Shown piece by piece: positions 29,730 to 39,376 of a stretch of DNA of 64,000 bases (positions are counted from its first letter, which is position 1; every line of letters starts with the position of its first letter). The position numbers were made by a program, and so were the translations under genes. Source of the stretch: Streptococcus minor DSM 17118 (GTDB lineage: Bacteria > Bacillota > Bacilli > Lactobacillales > Streptococcaceae); contig NZ_AQYB01000031.1 in assembly GCF_000377005.1 (NCBI RefSeq), positions 1 through 64,000 of the forward strand, given 5' to 3'. The notes under the pieces are model-generated. The model was given only the letters and a program-made list of their open reading frames with translations, was not told the origin of the DNA and searched no databases.

Positions 29730-30401
29730 ATGAACCTCAATTGGCAAGCTATTTTCAATCTAGAGATTGCCTTAGAAGCCATACCGCAAATCCTAGAAGG
29801 ACTTCCCTATACTCTGGCTTTATCTCTTATCGGTTTTGGTCTTGGTACTTTTATGGGCTTTTTTGTAGCCCTCTTAAGGATGTCCCAAATAGTACCCTTT
29901 CGTTGGTTGGCTATGATTCACATCTCCCTCATGCGAGGGATTCCGCTTATGGTTCTGCTCTTTTTTATCTATTTTGGATTGCCTTTTATGGGGATTCAGT
30001 TAGATGCGATTTCTTCCACTATTATCGCTTTTACTTCTATGTCCAGTGCCTATATATCGGAAATTATTCGTTCTTCACTACAGGCGGTTGACAAGGGGCA
30101 GTGGGAGGCGGCCAGATCTCTTGGGTTGCGGACACCGATTATTTATCGAAAGATTATTATTCCCCAAGCCTTTCGCATTGCTCTTCCCCCCTTAAGCAAT
30201 GTCCTCTTGGACATGGTTAAGAGTACCTCTCTGACCGCTATGATTACCGTACCTGAAATCTTCAACAAGGCAAAGATTGTTGGTGGAGCCAAATCGGACT
30301 ACATGACTGTCTACATCTGCGTAGCCCTGATTTATTGGGTCATTTGTACAATTTATGCTTTTGGTCAACTGCAATTGGAAAAACGTTTAGCGACTTATTA
30401 A
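29730..30401 (+). CDS. amino-acid ABC transporter permease
   Basis: 223 residues, five or so membrane segments, His/Glu/Gln-type permease. GLPYTLALSLIGFGLGTFMG at the start, LMRGIPLMVLLFFIYFGLP, and the coupling EAARSLGLRTPIIYRKIIIPQAFR (Glu-Ala-Ala motif) that contacts the ATPase. No ATP-binding protein gene follows: a terminator and convergent perR come next, so the ATPase must be supplied from elsewhere. Confidence 0.9.
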   Translation: MNLNWQAIFNLEIALEAIPQILEGLPYTLALSLIGFGLGTFMGFFVALLRMSQIVPFRWLAMIHISLMRGIPLMVLLFFIYFGLPFMGIQLDAISSTIIAFTSMSSAYISEIIRSSLQAVDKGQWEAARSLGLRTPIIYRKIIIPQAFRIALPPLSNVLLDMVKSTSLTAMITVPEIFNKAKIVGGAKSDYMTVYICVALIYWVICTIYAFGQLQLEKRLATY

Positions 30402-30430
30402 AAACCCAGCTCACCGAGCTGGGTTTTGTA
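30400..30430. terminator. bidirectional terminator between permease and perR
   Basis: AAAACCCAGCTC acc GAGCTGGGTTTT, with A run before and T run after. Confidence 0.85.
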
Positions 30431-30450
30431 GTTCTAAAATCAAGAGCTCC

Positions 30451-30918
30451 TTACTTTGCTAGTTTCTGTTGACAATCTGGGCAGATGCCGTAGATGGATA
30501 AGACTTCTTTGGTAATCTTATAGCCAGTTTGCTCTTGAGCTTCTTTTTTCAAGCTGGGGATTTCAACATCCATGAAATCGGTGATTTTACCACAGACCTG
30601 ACAGATGATATTGAGGTGCTCGTGGCCCATAAAGTCATAGTAGGTGGTGGTATCATTGGCGCGCTTGATCTCGGTCACAAAGCCTTCTTCTAAGAGCAGG
30701 CGCAAGTTGTTGTAAACAGTCGCTAAGCTCATGTTTGGGAACTGAGGCAGCAAATCCATATAAATCATCTCAGCACTGGGATGGCTGTCACTTTCAATGA
30801 TATAAGCCACCACAGCCTTACGGGTCTCGGTGATGCGAATACCTTTTTCTTTGAGGTGGGTAATGACATGTTCATAGCTAGTTTGTTCTTGGTGATTGAG
30901 GTGGGAGTGGAGTTCCAT
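30451..30918 (-). CDS. perR: Fur-family peroxide-responsive regulator PerR
   Basis: 155 residues. Winged helix (RITETRKAVVAYIIE, SAEMIYMDLLPQFPNMSLATVYNNLRLL), the regulatory metal cluster in YYDFMGHEHLNIICQVCG and a structural zinc site completed by ICPDCQ. The closely similar streptococcal PerR proteins sense peroxide by metal-catalysed His oxidation. Could in principle be another Fur paralogue, but the sequence is PerR-like. Start GGAGGAAGCC-ATG on the minus strand. Stands between convergent permease and divergent truA. Confidence 0.85.
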   Translation of the reverse strand: MELHSHLNHQEQTSYEHVITHLKEKGIRITETRKAVVAYIIESDSHPSAEMIYMDLLPQFPNMSLATVYNNLRLLLEEGFVTEIKRANDTTTYYDFMGHEHLNIICQVCGKITDFMDVEIPSLKKEAQEQTGYKITKEVLSIYGICPDCQQKLAK

Positions 30919-31047
30919 GGCTTCCTCCTTCTTTTTATAAACAGAAAGTTTCTACATAATTTTTCTTTATTATACCCCTTTTTTACAAAATCTCCTACAA
31001 ATATTCCTTGGCCTTATCTGTGCTAGCACAGATACAGATACTTGTGC

Positions 31048-31083
31048 TTGTTTGCTAAGCCTGCTCATGCTACAATCATTACA
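31048..31083 (+). promoter_or_regulatory. promoter placed directly on the truA start codon
   Basis: TTGTTT (31048-31053), 17-base spacer, TACAAT (31071-31076); the ATG begins at 31083, about where transcription should start. No Shine-Dalgarno is present. Confidence 0.5.
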
Positions 31084-31832
31084 TGACAAGATACAAAGCA
31101 ATCATTTCTTATGATGGGACCCTCTTTGCCGGTTTTCAGCGCCAGCCTCAGGAGCGGACTGTTCAGGAAGAATTAGAAAAAACCCTCTGCAAATTAAATA
31201 GTGGTCAGCCTGTCACAGTCCATGGGGCGGGGCGGACAGATGCTGGTGTGCATGCTTATGGTCAAGTAGTTCATTTTGATTTGCCTCAATCTAGGGATGT
31301 GGAAAAGTTGCGTTTTGCTCTTGATACGCAAGGGCCAGAGGATTTGGACATTGTCTCGGTTGAGCAGGTCTCTGATCGTTTTCATGCCCGATACCAAAAG
31401 CATAGTAAGACCTACGAATTTTTAGTGGACAATGGTCGTCCAAAAAATCCTATGATGCGCCATTACGCTACTCATTATCCCTATCATCTAGACTTGAAAC
31501 CTATGCAGGAAGCCATAAAGGACCTAGTGGGAACCCATGATTTTACAGGCTTCACCGCCTCTGGGACAGCTGTTGAAAACAAGGTTCGTACTATTAGCCA
31601 AGCTAAGTTACATCGGGATGAGAAGACAGGATTTTTGGTATTTACATTTACTGGCAATGGTTTTCTCTACAAACAGGTCCGCAATATGGTTGGAACCTTA
31701 CTCAAGATTGGTAATGGACGGATGCCCATCAGCCAAATCAAGACTGTCCTCGAAAAAAAGGACCGCAATCTTGCTGGTCCAACCGCTGCCGGTAACGGTC
31801 TCTATCTAAAGGAGATTATCTATGAAGACTAA
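31083..31832 (+). CDS. truA: tRNA pseudouridine(38-40) synthase
   Basis: 249 residues. The catalytic Asp lies in [50 protein letters not shown] and [17 protein letters not shown] are the usual TruA blocks. Forms pseudouridine at positions 38-40 of the tRNA anticodon arm. It overlaps the next gene by 11 bases and heads a four-gene overlapping cluster. No ribosome site before the ATG (see promoter entry), so the mRNA may be leaderless. Confidence 0.93.
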   Translation: MTRYKAIISYDGTLFAGFQRQPQERTVQEELEKTLCKLNSGQPVTVHGAGRTDAGVHAYGQVVHFDLPQSRDVEKLRFALDTQGPEDLDIVSVEQVSDRFHARYQKHSKTYEFLVDNGRPKNPMMRHYATHYPYHLDLKPMQEAIKDLVGTHDFTGFTASGTAVENKVRTISQAKLHRDEKTGFLVFTFTGNGFLYKQVRNMVGTLLKIGNGRMPISQIKTVLEKKDRNLAGPTAAGNGLYLKEIIYED

Positions 31833-32589
31833 GTATATTTTAGCCATTTCTGGCAATGACATTTTTAGTGGTGGTGGTTTATATGCGGACTTAGCCACCT
31901 ATACTACCCACCATCTTCACGGATTTGTAGCGGTGACTTGTCTGACTGCTATGACGGACAAAGGGTTTGAAGTATTTGCAACAGATTCATCTGTTTTTTC
32001 TCATCAATTAAAGAGTTTGAAGGATGTTCCTTTTTCTGGCATCAAATTGGGTCTGCTTCCCAATGTAGAGATTGCGGAATTAGCCCTAGCATTTGTCAAA
32101 GAACATGCAGATATTCCCATCGTTTTAGATCCGGTTCTGGTCTGCAAGGAGAACCATGATGTAGAAGTGAGTGTTCTGCGTGATGAACTCTTGAAATTCC
32201 TCCCCTATGTCACCATCATTACACCAAACTTGGTCGAAGCAGAGCTTCTGTCCCAAAAAAGTATTCAAACCTTGGAGGATATGAAGGCTGTGGCCAAGGA
32301 ACTTCATGAATTGGGTGCAAAAAATGTGGTCATTAAGGGTGGCAATCGCTTCAGTCAAACGGTGGCTGTCGATGTCTTTTACGATGGGCAAGACTTTCAT
32401 GTATTGGAAAATCCTGTTTTGAATCATAACAATATCGGTGCTGGCTGTACTTTTGCTTCTAGTATTGCTAGCCAACTTCTTTTGGGGAATCCAGTTTTAG
32501 AGGCTGTTCAATTTTCCAAGAATTTTGTCTACCAGGCTATTCTACATTCAGACCAATATGGAGTAAAACAACATTATGACAAAACATAG
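31822..32589 (+). CDS. pyridoxine/hydroxymethylpyrimidine kinase family protein
   Basis: 255 residues, ribokinase-like fold of the ThiD/PdxK group. [54 protein letters not shown] and the anion hole/catalytic region [20 protein letters not shown] are visible. Whether it acts on hydroxymethylpyrimidine (thiamine) or pyridoxal (B6) is open; the adjacent ECF transporter component supports vitamin salvage. Overlaps truA by 11 bases and the next gene by 14. Confidence 0.8.
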   Translation: MKTKYILAISGNDIFSGGGLYADLATYTTHHLHGFVAVTCLTAMTDKGFEVFATDSSVFSHQLKSLKDVPFSGIKLGLLPNVEIAELALAFVKEHADIPIVLDPVLVCKENHDVEVSVLRDELLKFLPYVTIITPNLVEAELLSQKSIQTLEDMKAVAKELHELGAKNVVIKGGNRFSQTVAVDVFYDGQDFHVLENPVLNHNNIGAGCTFASSIASQLLLGNPVLEAVQFSKNFVYQAILHSDQYGVKQHYDKT

Positions 32590-33052
32590 AACCAAAGAAT
32601 TAACTTTATTGGCTATTTTAACAGCGCTGAGTATAGCTCTAGCCTATATACATGTTCCCTCGCCAACGGGTTTTTTGACCTTGCTGGATATTGGTGTTTA
32701 CTTTACAGCTTTTTACTTGGGCTCCAAGTCAGGGGCAATTGTGGGCGGTTTAGCTGGATTTCTAATTGATTTGCTTCTAGGTTATCCGCAGTACATGGTT
32801 CACAGTCTGATTGCCCATGGTGCTCAAGGTTTCTTTGCCGGATGGACAGGGAAGAAGCGCGCCTTTGGCATTGTTTTAGCTAGCATCATTATGGTTGGCT
32901 GGTATGTTTTGGCAGCTCTTCTATTAGGCTATGGTCTAGGAGGAGCATTAGCAGGTATCTGGGGAAATATCTTGCAAAATGCTGTCGGAGCCGTCGGCGG
33001 TTATGTCTTGTTTCTTGCTGTTAAACAGATTCCAAAGAGAGGTATAGCATGA
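32576..33052 (+). CDS. ECF transporter S component (vitamin uptake)
   Basis: 158 residues, about five membrane segments. An AxxxA-like first helix ([20 protein letters not shown]), [39 protein letters not shown] and FFAGWTGKK follow the pattern of S components for B-vitamins. Needs the shared EcfAA'T module, which is not in this window. Coupling to the upstream kinase suggests uptake of the kinase substrate (B6 vitamer or thiamine precursor). Confidence 0.8.
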   Translation: MTKHRTKELTLLAILTALSIALAYIHVPSPTGFLTLLDIGVYFTAFYLGSKSGAIVGGLAGFLIDLLLGYPQYMVHSLIAHGAQGFFAGWTGKKRAFGIVLASIIMVGWYVLAALLLGYGLGGALAGIWGNILQNAVGAVGGYVLFLAVKQIPKRGIA

Positions 33053-33612
33053 ACCTAGTTGAACTTGCAAAACAGACTCGAGCGATACTCCTAGATATTC
33101 TCGAGCGATCTGCTATCCGACCAGGCCAGATTTTTGTGCTTGGTTTATCCTCGAGCGAGGTAGCAGGCGGCGTTATCGGTAAAAACTCCAGTGCGGAAAT
33201 TGGCGAAGTCATTGTTAAGAGCATTCTAGATGAGTTGAACCAGCGCGGAATTCATCTAGCCGTTCAAGGATGTGAACACCTCAATCGAGCCTTGGCTGTT
33301 GAGCGTCAAGTAGCAGAAGATAAGGATTTGGAAATTGTCAATGTATTGCCTAGCTTGCATGCTGGTGGTAGTGGGCAGGTTGCAGCCTTTAAGCTAATGA
33401 AGGACCCCGTTGAGGTTGAAGAAATCCTGGCTCACGCAGGTTTGGATATCGGTGATACCAGTATTGGTATGCATATCAAACGAGTTCAAGTTCCCCTAGT
33501 TCCCATCCAAAGAGAGCTAGGTGGTGCCCACGTAACTGCTCTAGCTAGCCGCCCAAAATTGATTGGAGGAGCACGTGCTAACTACGGGCAGGATGAGATT
33601 AGAAAAAATTAG
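33049..33612 (+). CDS. TIGR01440 / UPF0340 family protein
   Basis: 187 residues matching the UPF0340 family (YwlG-like): [59 protein letters not shown] and [17 protein letters not shown]. Function not established. Overlaps the ECF gene by four bases (ATGA), end of the truA cluster. Confidence 0.85.
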   Translation: MNLVELAKQTRAILLDILERSAIRPGQIFVLGLSSSEVAGGVIGKNSSAEIGEVIVKSILDELNQRGIHLAVQGCEHLNRALAVERQVAEDKDLEIVNVLPSLHAGGSGQVAAFKLMKDPVEVEEILAHAGLDIGDTSIGMHIKRVQVPLVPIQRELGGAHVTALASRPKLIGGARANYGQDEIRKN

Positions 33613-33613
33613 C

Positions 33614-33638
33614 AGTCAGCCTAGGCTGACTTTTTTCA
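33614..33638 (+). terminator. terminator of the truA cluster
   Basis: AGTCAGCCTAGGCTGACT with TTTTTT. Confidence 0.9.
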
Positions 33639-33876
33639 AATAAAACTTCTTTCATTCGTGTACACGATTATTCACTACAATAAACAAAAAAACAGACGAT
33701 TGATGGTGTTGTTATAAAAGAATTGGATTAAGACGAGAAGCTGACCTTTCTCCTTGTTTTAAAGAAGTTCAGCACTAAGCTGTTCATTTCCGAAATGTCG
33801 TTATAAAATCATTGAAAAGCCTGATAATTGTGTTATAATGAAGAGTATGCAAAAAAATAATAAGGAGAATGACAGA

Positions 33877-35160
33877 ATGTCTGTATCATTTGAAGCAAAA
33901 GAAACTAACCGCGGTGTATTGACTTTTACCATTAGTCAAGATGCGATTAAACCAGAGTTAGACCGCGTATTTAACAAAGTAAAAAAGAATATCAATGTGC
34001 CTGGTTTCCGTAAAGGTCACTTGCCACGCGCTGTTTTTAACCAGAAATTTGGCGAAGAAGCTCTATACGAAGATGTTGTGAATGCCCTATTACCGGCAGC
34101 CTATGAAGCAGCTGTAAAAGAAGCTGGTCTTGAAGTCGTAGCACAGCCAAAAATTGATGTTACTTCTATGGAAAAAGGTCAAGATTGGACCATTACTGCA
34201 GAAGTTGTTACTAAGCCAGAAGTAAAATTAGGTGAGTACAAAGACCTCAAGGTTTCTGTTGAAGTATCTAAAGAAGTAACAGATGAAGAAGTGGACGCTA
34301 AAGTTGAGCGTGAACGCAACAATTTGGCTGAATTGGTCATCAAAGAAGACGAAGCAGCTACTGGAGATACAGTTGTGATTGATTTTGTTGGTTCTGTTGA
34401 TGGCGTTGAGTTTGACGGAGGCAAAGGCGATAACTACTCTCTTGAACTCGGATCTGGTCAATTCATCCCTGGTTTTGAAGACCAGTTGGTAGGTAGCAAA
34501 GCAGGTGATACTGTCAATGTTAATGTGACATTCCCAGAAGACTACCAAGCAGCAGATCTTGCTGGTAAAGATGCCCTTTTCGTAACAACCATTCATGAGG
34601 TAAAAGCTAAGGAAGTACCGGCCTTGGATGACGAGTTGGCAAAAGACATCGACGAAGAGGTAGAAACACTAGATGAATTGAAAGCTAAATACCGCAAGGA
34701 ATTAGAAGCAGCTAAAGCAATTGCCTTTGATGATGCAGTTGAAGCAGCAGCTATCGAGTTGGCTGTTGAAAATGCAGAAATTGTTGAACTTCCAAGTGAA
34801 ATGGTTCATGAAGAAGTACACCGCTCAATGAACGAATTCTTAAATGGTATGCAACAACAAGGTATCACCAAAGAATTGTACTTCCAAATCACTGGTACGA
34901 CTGAAGAAGACCTTCACAAACAACATGAGGCAGATGCTGAAAAACGTACTAAGACCAACTTGGTAATTGAAGCTATTGCGAAAGCAGAAGGTTTTGAAGC
35001 AAGTGAAGAAGAAGTAGAAAAAGAAATTGCTGACTTGGCAGCTACATACAACATGGAAGTAGCTCAAGTGAAGTCACTTCTTTCAGCAGACATGCTACAC
35101 CATGACATCGCTGTGAAGAAAGCTGTAGAATTGGTGACATCAACTGCAACAGTGAAATAA
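33877..35160 (+). CDS. tig: trigger factor
   Basis: 427 residues from ATG 33877 ([20 protein letters not shown]), with AAGGAG 8-10 bases upstream. The in-frame ATG at 33838 lies in the -10 region (TTATAATG) and cannot be the start. Ribosome-binding signature [15 protein letters not shown]-type peptidyl-prolyl isomerase domain ([20 protein letters not shown] ... [15 protein letters not shown]) and the helical C-terminal chaperone arms. First chaperone to meet nascent chains. Confidence 0.95.
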   Translation: MSVSFEAKETNRGVLTFTISQDAIKPELDRVFNKVKKNINVPGFRKGHLPRAVFNQKFGEEALYEDVVNALLPAAYEAAVKEAGLEVVAQPKIDVTSMEKGQDWTITAEVVTKPEVKLGEYKDLKVSVEVSKEVTDEEVDAKVERERNNLAELVIKEDEAATGDTVVIDFVGSVDGVEFDGGKGDNYSLELGSGQFIPGFEDQLVGSKAGDTVNVNVTFPEDYQAADLAGKDALFVTTIHEVKAKEVPALDDELAKDIDEEVETLDELKAKYRKELEAAKAIAFDDAVEAAAIELAVENAEIVELPSEMVHEEVHRSMNEFLNGMQQQGITKELYFQITGTTEEDLHKQHEADAEKRTKTNLVIEAIAKAEGFEASEEEVEKEIADLAATYNMEVAQVKSLLSADMLHHDIAVKKAVELVTSTATVK

Positions 35161-35188
35161 AAAAATGGTCCTAGGACCATTTTTTTCT
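35160..35188 (+). terminator. terminator of tig
   Basis: AAAAATGGTCCTAGGACCATTTTTTT, perfect. Confidence 0.9.
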
Positions 35189-35312
35189 GTCCCTAGAAGC
35201 TGAAAGACCTCTTTATTATTTTTCTAATCTAGTTATTCAGAGTACAAATTTCTTTGACTAATTGGGGAAATTAGCGTAAAATAGTACGGAAAGACAAAAA
35301 AGGAGAATAGCC

Positions 35313-35897
35313 TTGGAATTAAACGTATTTGCAGGTCAAGAAAAAAGTGAATTGTCCATGATTGAAGTGGCGCGTGCTATCTTAGAAGAACGTGGCCGTG
35401 ACAATGAAATGTACTTCAATGACTTGGTCAATGAAGTACAAAATTATCTTGAAAAATCGAACAGTGATATCCGTGCCTCTCTTCCGACATTCTATTCAGA
35501 CTTGAACGTAGATGGTAGTTTTATCCCACTTGGAGAAAACAAGTGGGGCTTGCGCTCTTGGTATGCCATTGACGAGATTGATGAAGAAGTCATCACTCTA
35601 GAGGAAGATGATGAAGATGCACCAAAACGCAAGAAAAAACGTGTCAATGCCTTTATGGATGGAGATGAGGATGCGATTGACTATGGCCATGACGATCCAG
35701 AAGATGACAACTATGAGGCTCCTGAATCCCACTCGACTTATGACGAAGAAAATCCAGATGATGAAAAGGATGAAGTAGAGTCCTATGATTCAGAAATCAA
35801 TGAGATTGTGCCAGATGATGAATTAGATGAAGAAGAAGTAGATTTAAATGAAGAAGATGAAGATTATTCTGACGATGAAGAGCATCTGGAAGAATAA
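35313..35897 (+). CDS. rpoE: RNA polymerase delta subunit
   Basis: 194 residues from TTG 35313 (AAGGAG seven bases upstream). The folded N-terminal domain ([40 protein letters not shown]) is followed from about residue 90 by a basic KRKKKRVN patch and then a long, almost purely Asp/Glu tail. Delta helps core RNA polymerase release nucleic acids and recycle, and affects promoter choice. Gram-positive specific. Confidence 0.93.
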   Translation: MELNVFAGQEKSELSMIEVARAILEERGRDNEMYFNDLVNEVQNYLEKSNSDIRASLPTFYSDLNVDGSFIPLGENKWGLRSWYAIDEIDEEVITLEEDDEDAPKRKKKRVNAFMDGDEDAIDYGHDDPEDDNYEAPESHSTYDEENPDDEKDEVESYDSEINEIVPDDELDEEEVDLNEEDEDYSDDEEHLEE

Positions 35898-36213
35898 TTC
35901 ATTTGATCAATTGCTTCACAAAGTTTAAAATACTGATCAGTCACCTCGCTTGAGGTCGGATAAGAAAGCTTCCTGATATCAGGAAGCTTCTTTTGTTTTT
36001 GAACACCCTTACAATTGTAGCTTTGGCATTGCCACCACTCTGAGTTTCATGTATCCTTTGTGACTCTAGCGATTGAAAATCAAGACTAAAATATAGTGTT
36101 TTTCTTATTTTTTTACTCTGTCAAACGTCAGAGACTCTGAAATAAATGATAAGTTTTAGAAAAAAACTGTTGACAAGGAACAGTTTACCATGCTATACTA
36201 TTTCTTGTGTTAA
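35898..36213 (+). other. rpoE-tRNA spacer with tRNA promoter
   Basis: Besides the rpoE terminator it holds a small hairpin CCTC gct TGAGG near 35944 and the tRNA promoter TTGACA (36170-36175), 18-base spacer, TATACT (36194-36199). Nothing else recognised from 36000 to 36165. Confidence 0.6.
35964..35999 (+). terminator. terminator of rpoE
   Basis: AAGCTTCCTGAT / ATCAGGAAGCTT, perfect 12 pairs, then TTTTG. Confidence 0.9.
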
Positions 36214-36299
36214 GCGGAAATGGCGGAATTGGCAGACGCGCAGGACTAAGGATCCTGTGACCGCTTTAGGTCGTGGGGGTTCAAGTCCCCCTTTCCGCA
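36214..36299 (+). tRNA. tRNA-Leu (anticodon AAG)
   Basis: 86 bases. Acceptor GCGGAAA pairs with TTTCCGC, discriminator A at 36299, CCA not encoded. Anticodon stem CAGGA / TCCTG with loop CTAAGGA puts AAG at 36248-36250. Long variable arm typical of a class II tRNA, T arm GGGGG-TTCAAGT-CCCCC. Reads CUU and, if A34 is deaminated to inosine, CUC. Own promoter and a terminator at 36306. Confidence 0.93.
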
Positions 36300-36305
36300 T
36301 CATCT

Positions 36306-36333
36306 AGACAGGCAGTTTGCCTGTCTTTTTTTG
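36306..36333 (+). terminator. terminator of tRNA-Leu
   Basis: AGACAGGCA gtt TGCCTGTCT followed by a T run. Confidence 0.9.
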
Positions 36334-36459
36334 TATCTTTCTGAAAACGAATGTGAAAACTAACACAAAACTTATATTTCAGCTAGCATTTTATAGAGAA
36401 AAGTGGTAGAATATCAGTGTATGGGTTTATCCCTTAAAAAATATTAGGAGGCTATCACA

Positions 36460-37341
36460 ATGCCATTAGTTTCAGCAGAAAAATTTGTCAAAGCAGCTCG
36501 TGAAAACGGCTATGCAGTTGGTGGATTTAACACAAATAACTTGGAGTGGACACAAGCTATCTTGCGTGCAGCGGAAAGCAAAAAAGCTCCTGTTCTTATT
36601 CAAACATCTATGGGAGCAGCTAAGTACATGGGTGGTTACAAGGTTGCCCGTAACTTGATTGCTAACTTGATTGAGTCTATGAACATCACTGTACCAGTAG
36701 CTATCCACCTTGACCATGGTCACTACGAAGATGCTCTTGAGTGTATCGAAGTAGGTTACACTTCTATCATGTTTGACGGTTCTCATCTTCCAGTTGAAGA
36801 AAACTTGGCTAAGGCTAAGGAAGTGGTTGAATTGGCTCACGCTAAAGGTGTTTCAGTTGAGGCTGAAGTTGGAACTATCGGTGGTGAGGAAGACGGTATC
36901 GTTGGTAAGGGTGAATTGGCACCAATCGAAGATGCAGTTGCTATGGTTGCGACTGGTATTGACTTCCTTGCAGCAGGTATTGGTAACATCCACGGTCCAT
37001 ACCCAGCAAACTGGGAAGGTCTTGACCTCGATCACTTGAAGAAATTGACTGAAGCTGTACCAGGCTTCCCAATCGTATTGCACGGTGGTTCAGGTATCCC
37101 TGATGAGCAAATTCAAGAAGCTATCCGTCTTGGTGTGGCAAAAGTAAACGTAAACACTGAGTGCCAAATCGCATTTGCAAATGCTACTCGTAAATTTGCT
37201 GCAGCTTATGAAGCAAACGAAGCAGAATACGACAAGAAGAAATTGTTCGATCCACGTAAATTCTTGGCTGACGGGGTAAAAGCTATCCAAGCATCAGTTG
37301 AAGAACGCATTGACGTATTTGGTTCAGCAAACAAAGCATAA
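36460..37341 (+). CDS. fba: class II fructose-bisphosphate aldolase
   Basis: 293 residues. VGGFNTNNLEWTQAILRAAE at the start, zinc-ligand region PVAIHLDHGHYEDALE, VEAEVGTIGGEEDG, the glycine-rich LHGGSGIPDEQIQ and NVNTECQIAFANATRK mark the class II (zinc) enzyme. Splits fructose-1,6-bisphosphate in glycolysis. Strong ribosome site TAGGAGG, codon use of a highly expressed gene, monocistronic with terminator at 37361. Confidence 0.96.
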   Translation: MPLVSAEKFVKAARENGYAVGGFNTNNLEWTQAILRAAESKKAPVLIQTSMGAAKYMGGYKVARNLIANLIESMNITVPVAIHLDHGHYEDALECIEVGYTSIMFDGSHLPVEENLAKAKEVVELAHAKGVSVEAEVGTIGGEEDGIVGKGELAPIEDAVAMVATGIDFLAAGIGNIHGPYPANWEGLDLDHLKKLTEAVPGFPIVLHGGSGIPDEQIQEAIRLGVAKVNVNTECQIAFANATRKFAAAYEANEAEYDKKKLFDPRKFLADGVKAIQASVEERIDVFGSANKA

Positions 37342-37360
37342 TTTCGCTTTTCATATCAAG

Positions 37361-37389
37361 AAAAAACCTAGCTTTGGCTAGGTTTTTTG
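37361..37389 (+). terminator. terminator of fba
   Basis: AAAAAACCTAGC ttt GGCTAGGTTTTTT. Confidence 0.9.
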
Positions 37390-37590
37390 TAATATTGTCA
37401 TATATAGCTAAGAATCAACCAGAAGGGAAGTGAGGTGCATCACAAGTTGTTTCCAAAGTCGTTTTCTTTGCATAGGAGAAGATTCTATAGAAGCTAGATT
37501 AAAGGACTGCTATTTTTCCATATATCTTGTAACTACTTCGTTTTTCCGTTATAATGGGGGAGATCATTTTGAGAAATAATAGGTGACAGA

Positions 37591-38922
37591 GTGAAAGAAA
37601 GAAAACAGTATGGTTTAATGACGACTATCGCTATGATTGTGGGAGTCGTCATCGGTTCAGGTATTTACTTTAAAGTTGATGATATTTTGAATTATGCAGG
37701 GGGAAATGTTGGCTTGGGGATGCTCATTATTGTCCTTGGGTCTTTCGCCATTGTCTTTGGGAGTCTCTCTATTTCAGAGCTGGCAGTTCGACATTCAGAT
37801 GCGGGTGGTATTTTTTATTACTATGCCCATTATATCCATCCTGGGTTAGCAACCTCTCTGGGCATCTTTGCTTCCTATGTGTATATGCCGACTGTCATTG
37901 CAGTGATTACTTGGGTGGGAGCAGTCTTTACACTGGGAGGACAGTCTAGTCTAGAAGCTCAAATCCTTTTGGCTGCCCTCTATCTCATTGTTCTGACCGT
38001 CTTAAATATCTACTCCAAGTGGTTAGCGGGACTTTTTCAATCCCTTTCTACCCTCATCAAGGTCGTTCCCTTATTGGCTATCGCCATCATTGGTTTTTTC
38101 TGGCAAAAAGATTTTCCAGCAACCCCTAATGTTACCCCTATCTCAGTCGGTTGGGGTTGGCTCTCTGGTTTGGTGCCTCTCTACTTTGCCTATGATGGTT
38201 GGACAGTGGTAACGAGTATTGCACCTGAGATTAAAAATCCTAAGAAAAACTTGGCCAGAGCTTTTATTTTTGCCCCTATGGTTATTTTAGCACTCTACCT
38301 TCTCTTTTTCTATGGATTGAATCAGATTTTGGGGCCAGATTATATCTTGATGGTTGGCAATGATGCTGTTGTTCATGCGATAGAGCTAATCTATGGAAAA
38401 TTAGTTAGTAAAGTGCTTCTATTGGTTATTATTATCGCGGTTTTAGGGGTATCAAATGGCATGTTGCTTGCTACTATGCGGTTGCCTCAGGCCTTTGCCT
38501 CTTTGGGTTGGATTGAACAGTCTAAGTTTGCTAAGATTGACTTAAAATATCAGCTCTCCCTACCAGCCAGCTTCTCTGTTGCGGGAGTTACCTTATTTTG
38601 GTTAGGTGTCCATTATCTAGTTAGCAAGTTTAATCTTTTACCCGGTAGTGATATTAGTGAAATCACCATCGTTTTTAACAATTTATCCTTTGTCTTTTTG
38701 TATTGGATTGTCTTTATGCTTTATCGTAAAGGTGTCATTCAAAACAAACTAACAGGTCTTATTTCTCCCATATTGGCCACGGTGGCTGCAGTGGTTCTTT
38801 TAGTTGGTGGACTCTTGACCAATTTTAGAAATGTCTTCTTTTTCCTAGTCTTCTGCTTCTTTTTCTGCCTGATCGTCTTTTTATACTATCAGAAAAATCA
38901 GAGCAAGCAGAAGTCGAAGTAA
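37591..38922 (+). CDS. APC-family amino-acid permease
   Basis: 443 residues, about 12 membrane segments. MTTIAMIVGVVIGSGIYFK (first helix with the substrate GSG loop), AVRHSDAGGIFYYYAHYIHP and PLYFAYDGWTVVTSIAPEIKNPKKN are APC/LAT-type motifs. Probably an amino-acid exchanger or importer; the substrate is not clear. GTG start at 37591 after an upstream AATAGGTGACAGA. Stands alone. Confidence 0.85.
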   Translation: MKERKQYGLMTTIAMIVGVVIGSGIYFKVDDILNYAGGNVGLGMLIIVLGSFAIVFGSLSISELAVRHSDAGGIFYYYAHYIHPGLATSLGIFASYVYMPTVIAVITWVGAVFTLGGQSSLEAQILLAALYLIVLTVLNIYSKWLAGLFQSLSTLIKVVPLLAIAIIGFFWQKDFPATPNVTPISVGWGWLSGLVPLYFAYDGWTVVTSIAPEIKNPKKNLARAFIFAPMVILALYLLFFYGLNQILGPDYILMVGNDAVVHAIELIYGKLVSKVLLLVIIIAVLGVSNGMLLATMRLPQAFASLGWIEQSKFAKIDLKYQLSLPASFSVAGVTLFWLGVHYLVSKFNLLPGSDISEITIVFNNLSFVFLYWIVFMLYRKGVIQNKLTGLISPILATVAAVVLLVGGLLTNFRNVFFFLVFCFFFCLIVFLYYQKNQSKQKSK

Positions 38923-39047
38923 CACCCTTTAGGAAAAGATGAAAAAATAACTATCATTTCTATTGCCAAATGCCCCTGTTTCTGGTAGAATGTTTAAGTA
39001 TGTGGTGCTAGCACATCCTTAAGAAACTACGTAGGAGGAAAACACAA

Positions 39048-39236
39048 ATGGCTAAAGTATGTTACTTTACAGGTCGTAAGACTGTTTCAGGCAACAACCG
39101 TTCGCACGCTATGAACCAAACAAAACGTACCGTAAAACCAAACCTTCAAAAAGTTACTGTCTTGATTGATGGCAAACCGAAGAAAGTTTGGGCTTCAGCT
39201 CGTGCTCTAAAATCAGGCAAAGTTGAACGCGTTTAA
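39048..39236 (+). CDS. rpmB: 50S ribosomal protein L28
   Basis: 62 residues: [49 protein letters not shown] typical L28; only one Cys, so a zinc-independent form. Ribosome site GTAGGAGG. Short A/T-flanked GGCCCCTGGC element with a T run at 39238-39263 acts as its end. Confidence 0.93.
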   Translation: MAKVCYFTGRKTVSGNNRSHAMNQTKRTVKPNLQKVTVLIDGKPKKVWASARALKSGKVERV

Positions 39237-39376
39237 GAAAAAGGCCCCTGGCTTTTTTTTTGTCTCTTTAGAAATAGAGAAAACAACAGGCTTTTTCTGT
39301 TGTGACAGCCTTCTTTTTTACATGGTCAGTAAAATATGATAAAATAGTGTGATAAAACTATTTGAGGTAACAAAAC

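Noticed and set aside
36472-37290. Long minus-strand ORFs opposite fba, dnaK and adhE
   Set aside because: Caused by the biased codon use of highly expressed genes; they read as unrelated low-complexity protein without ribosome sites.
39048-39263. Strong intrinsic terminator after rpmB
   Set aside because: The stem GGCC/GGCT with T run is short and imperfect; mentioned with the gene but not listed separately.
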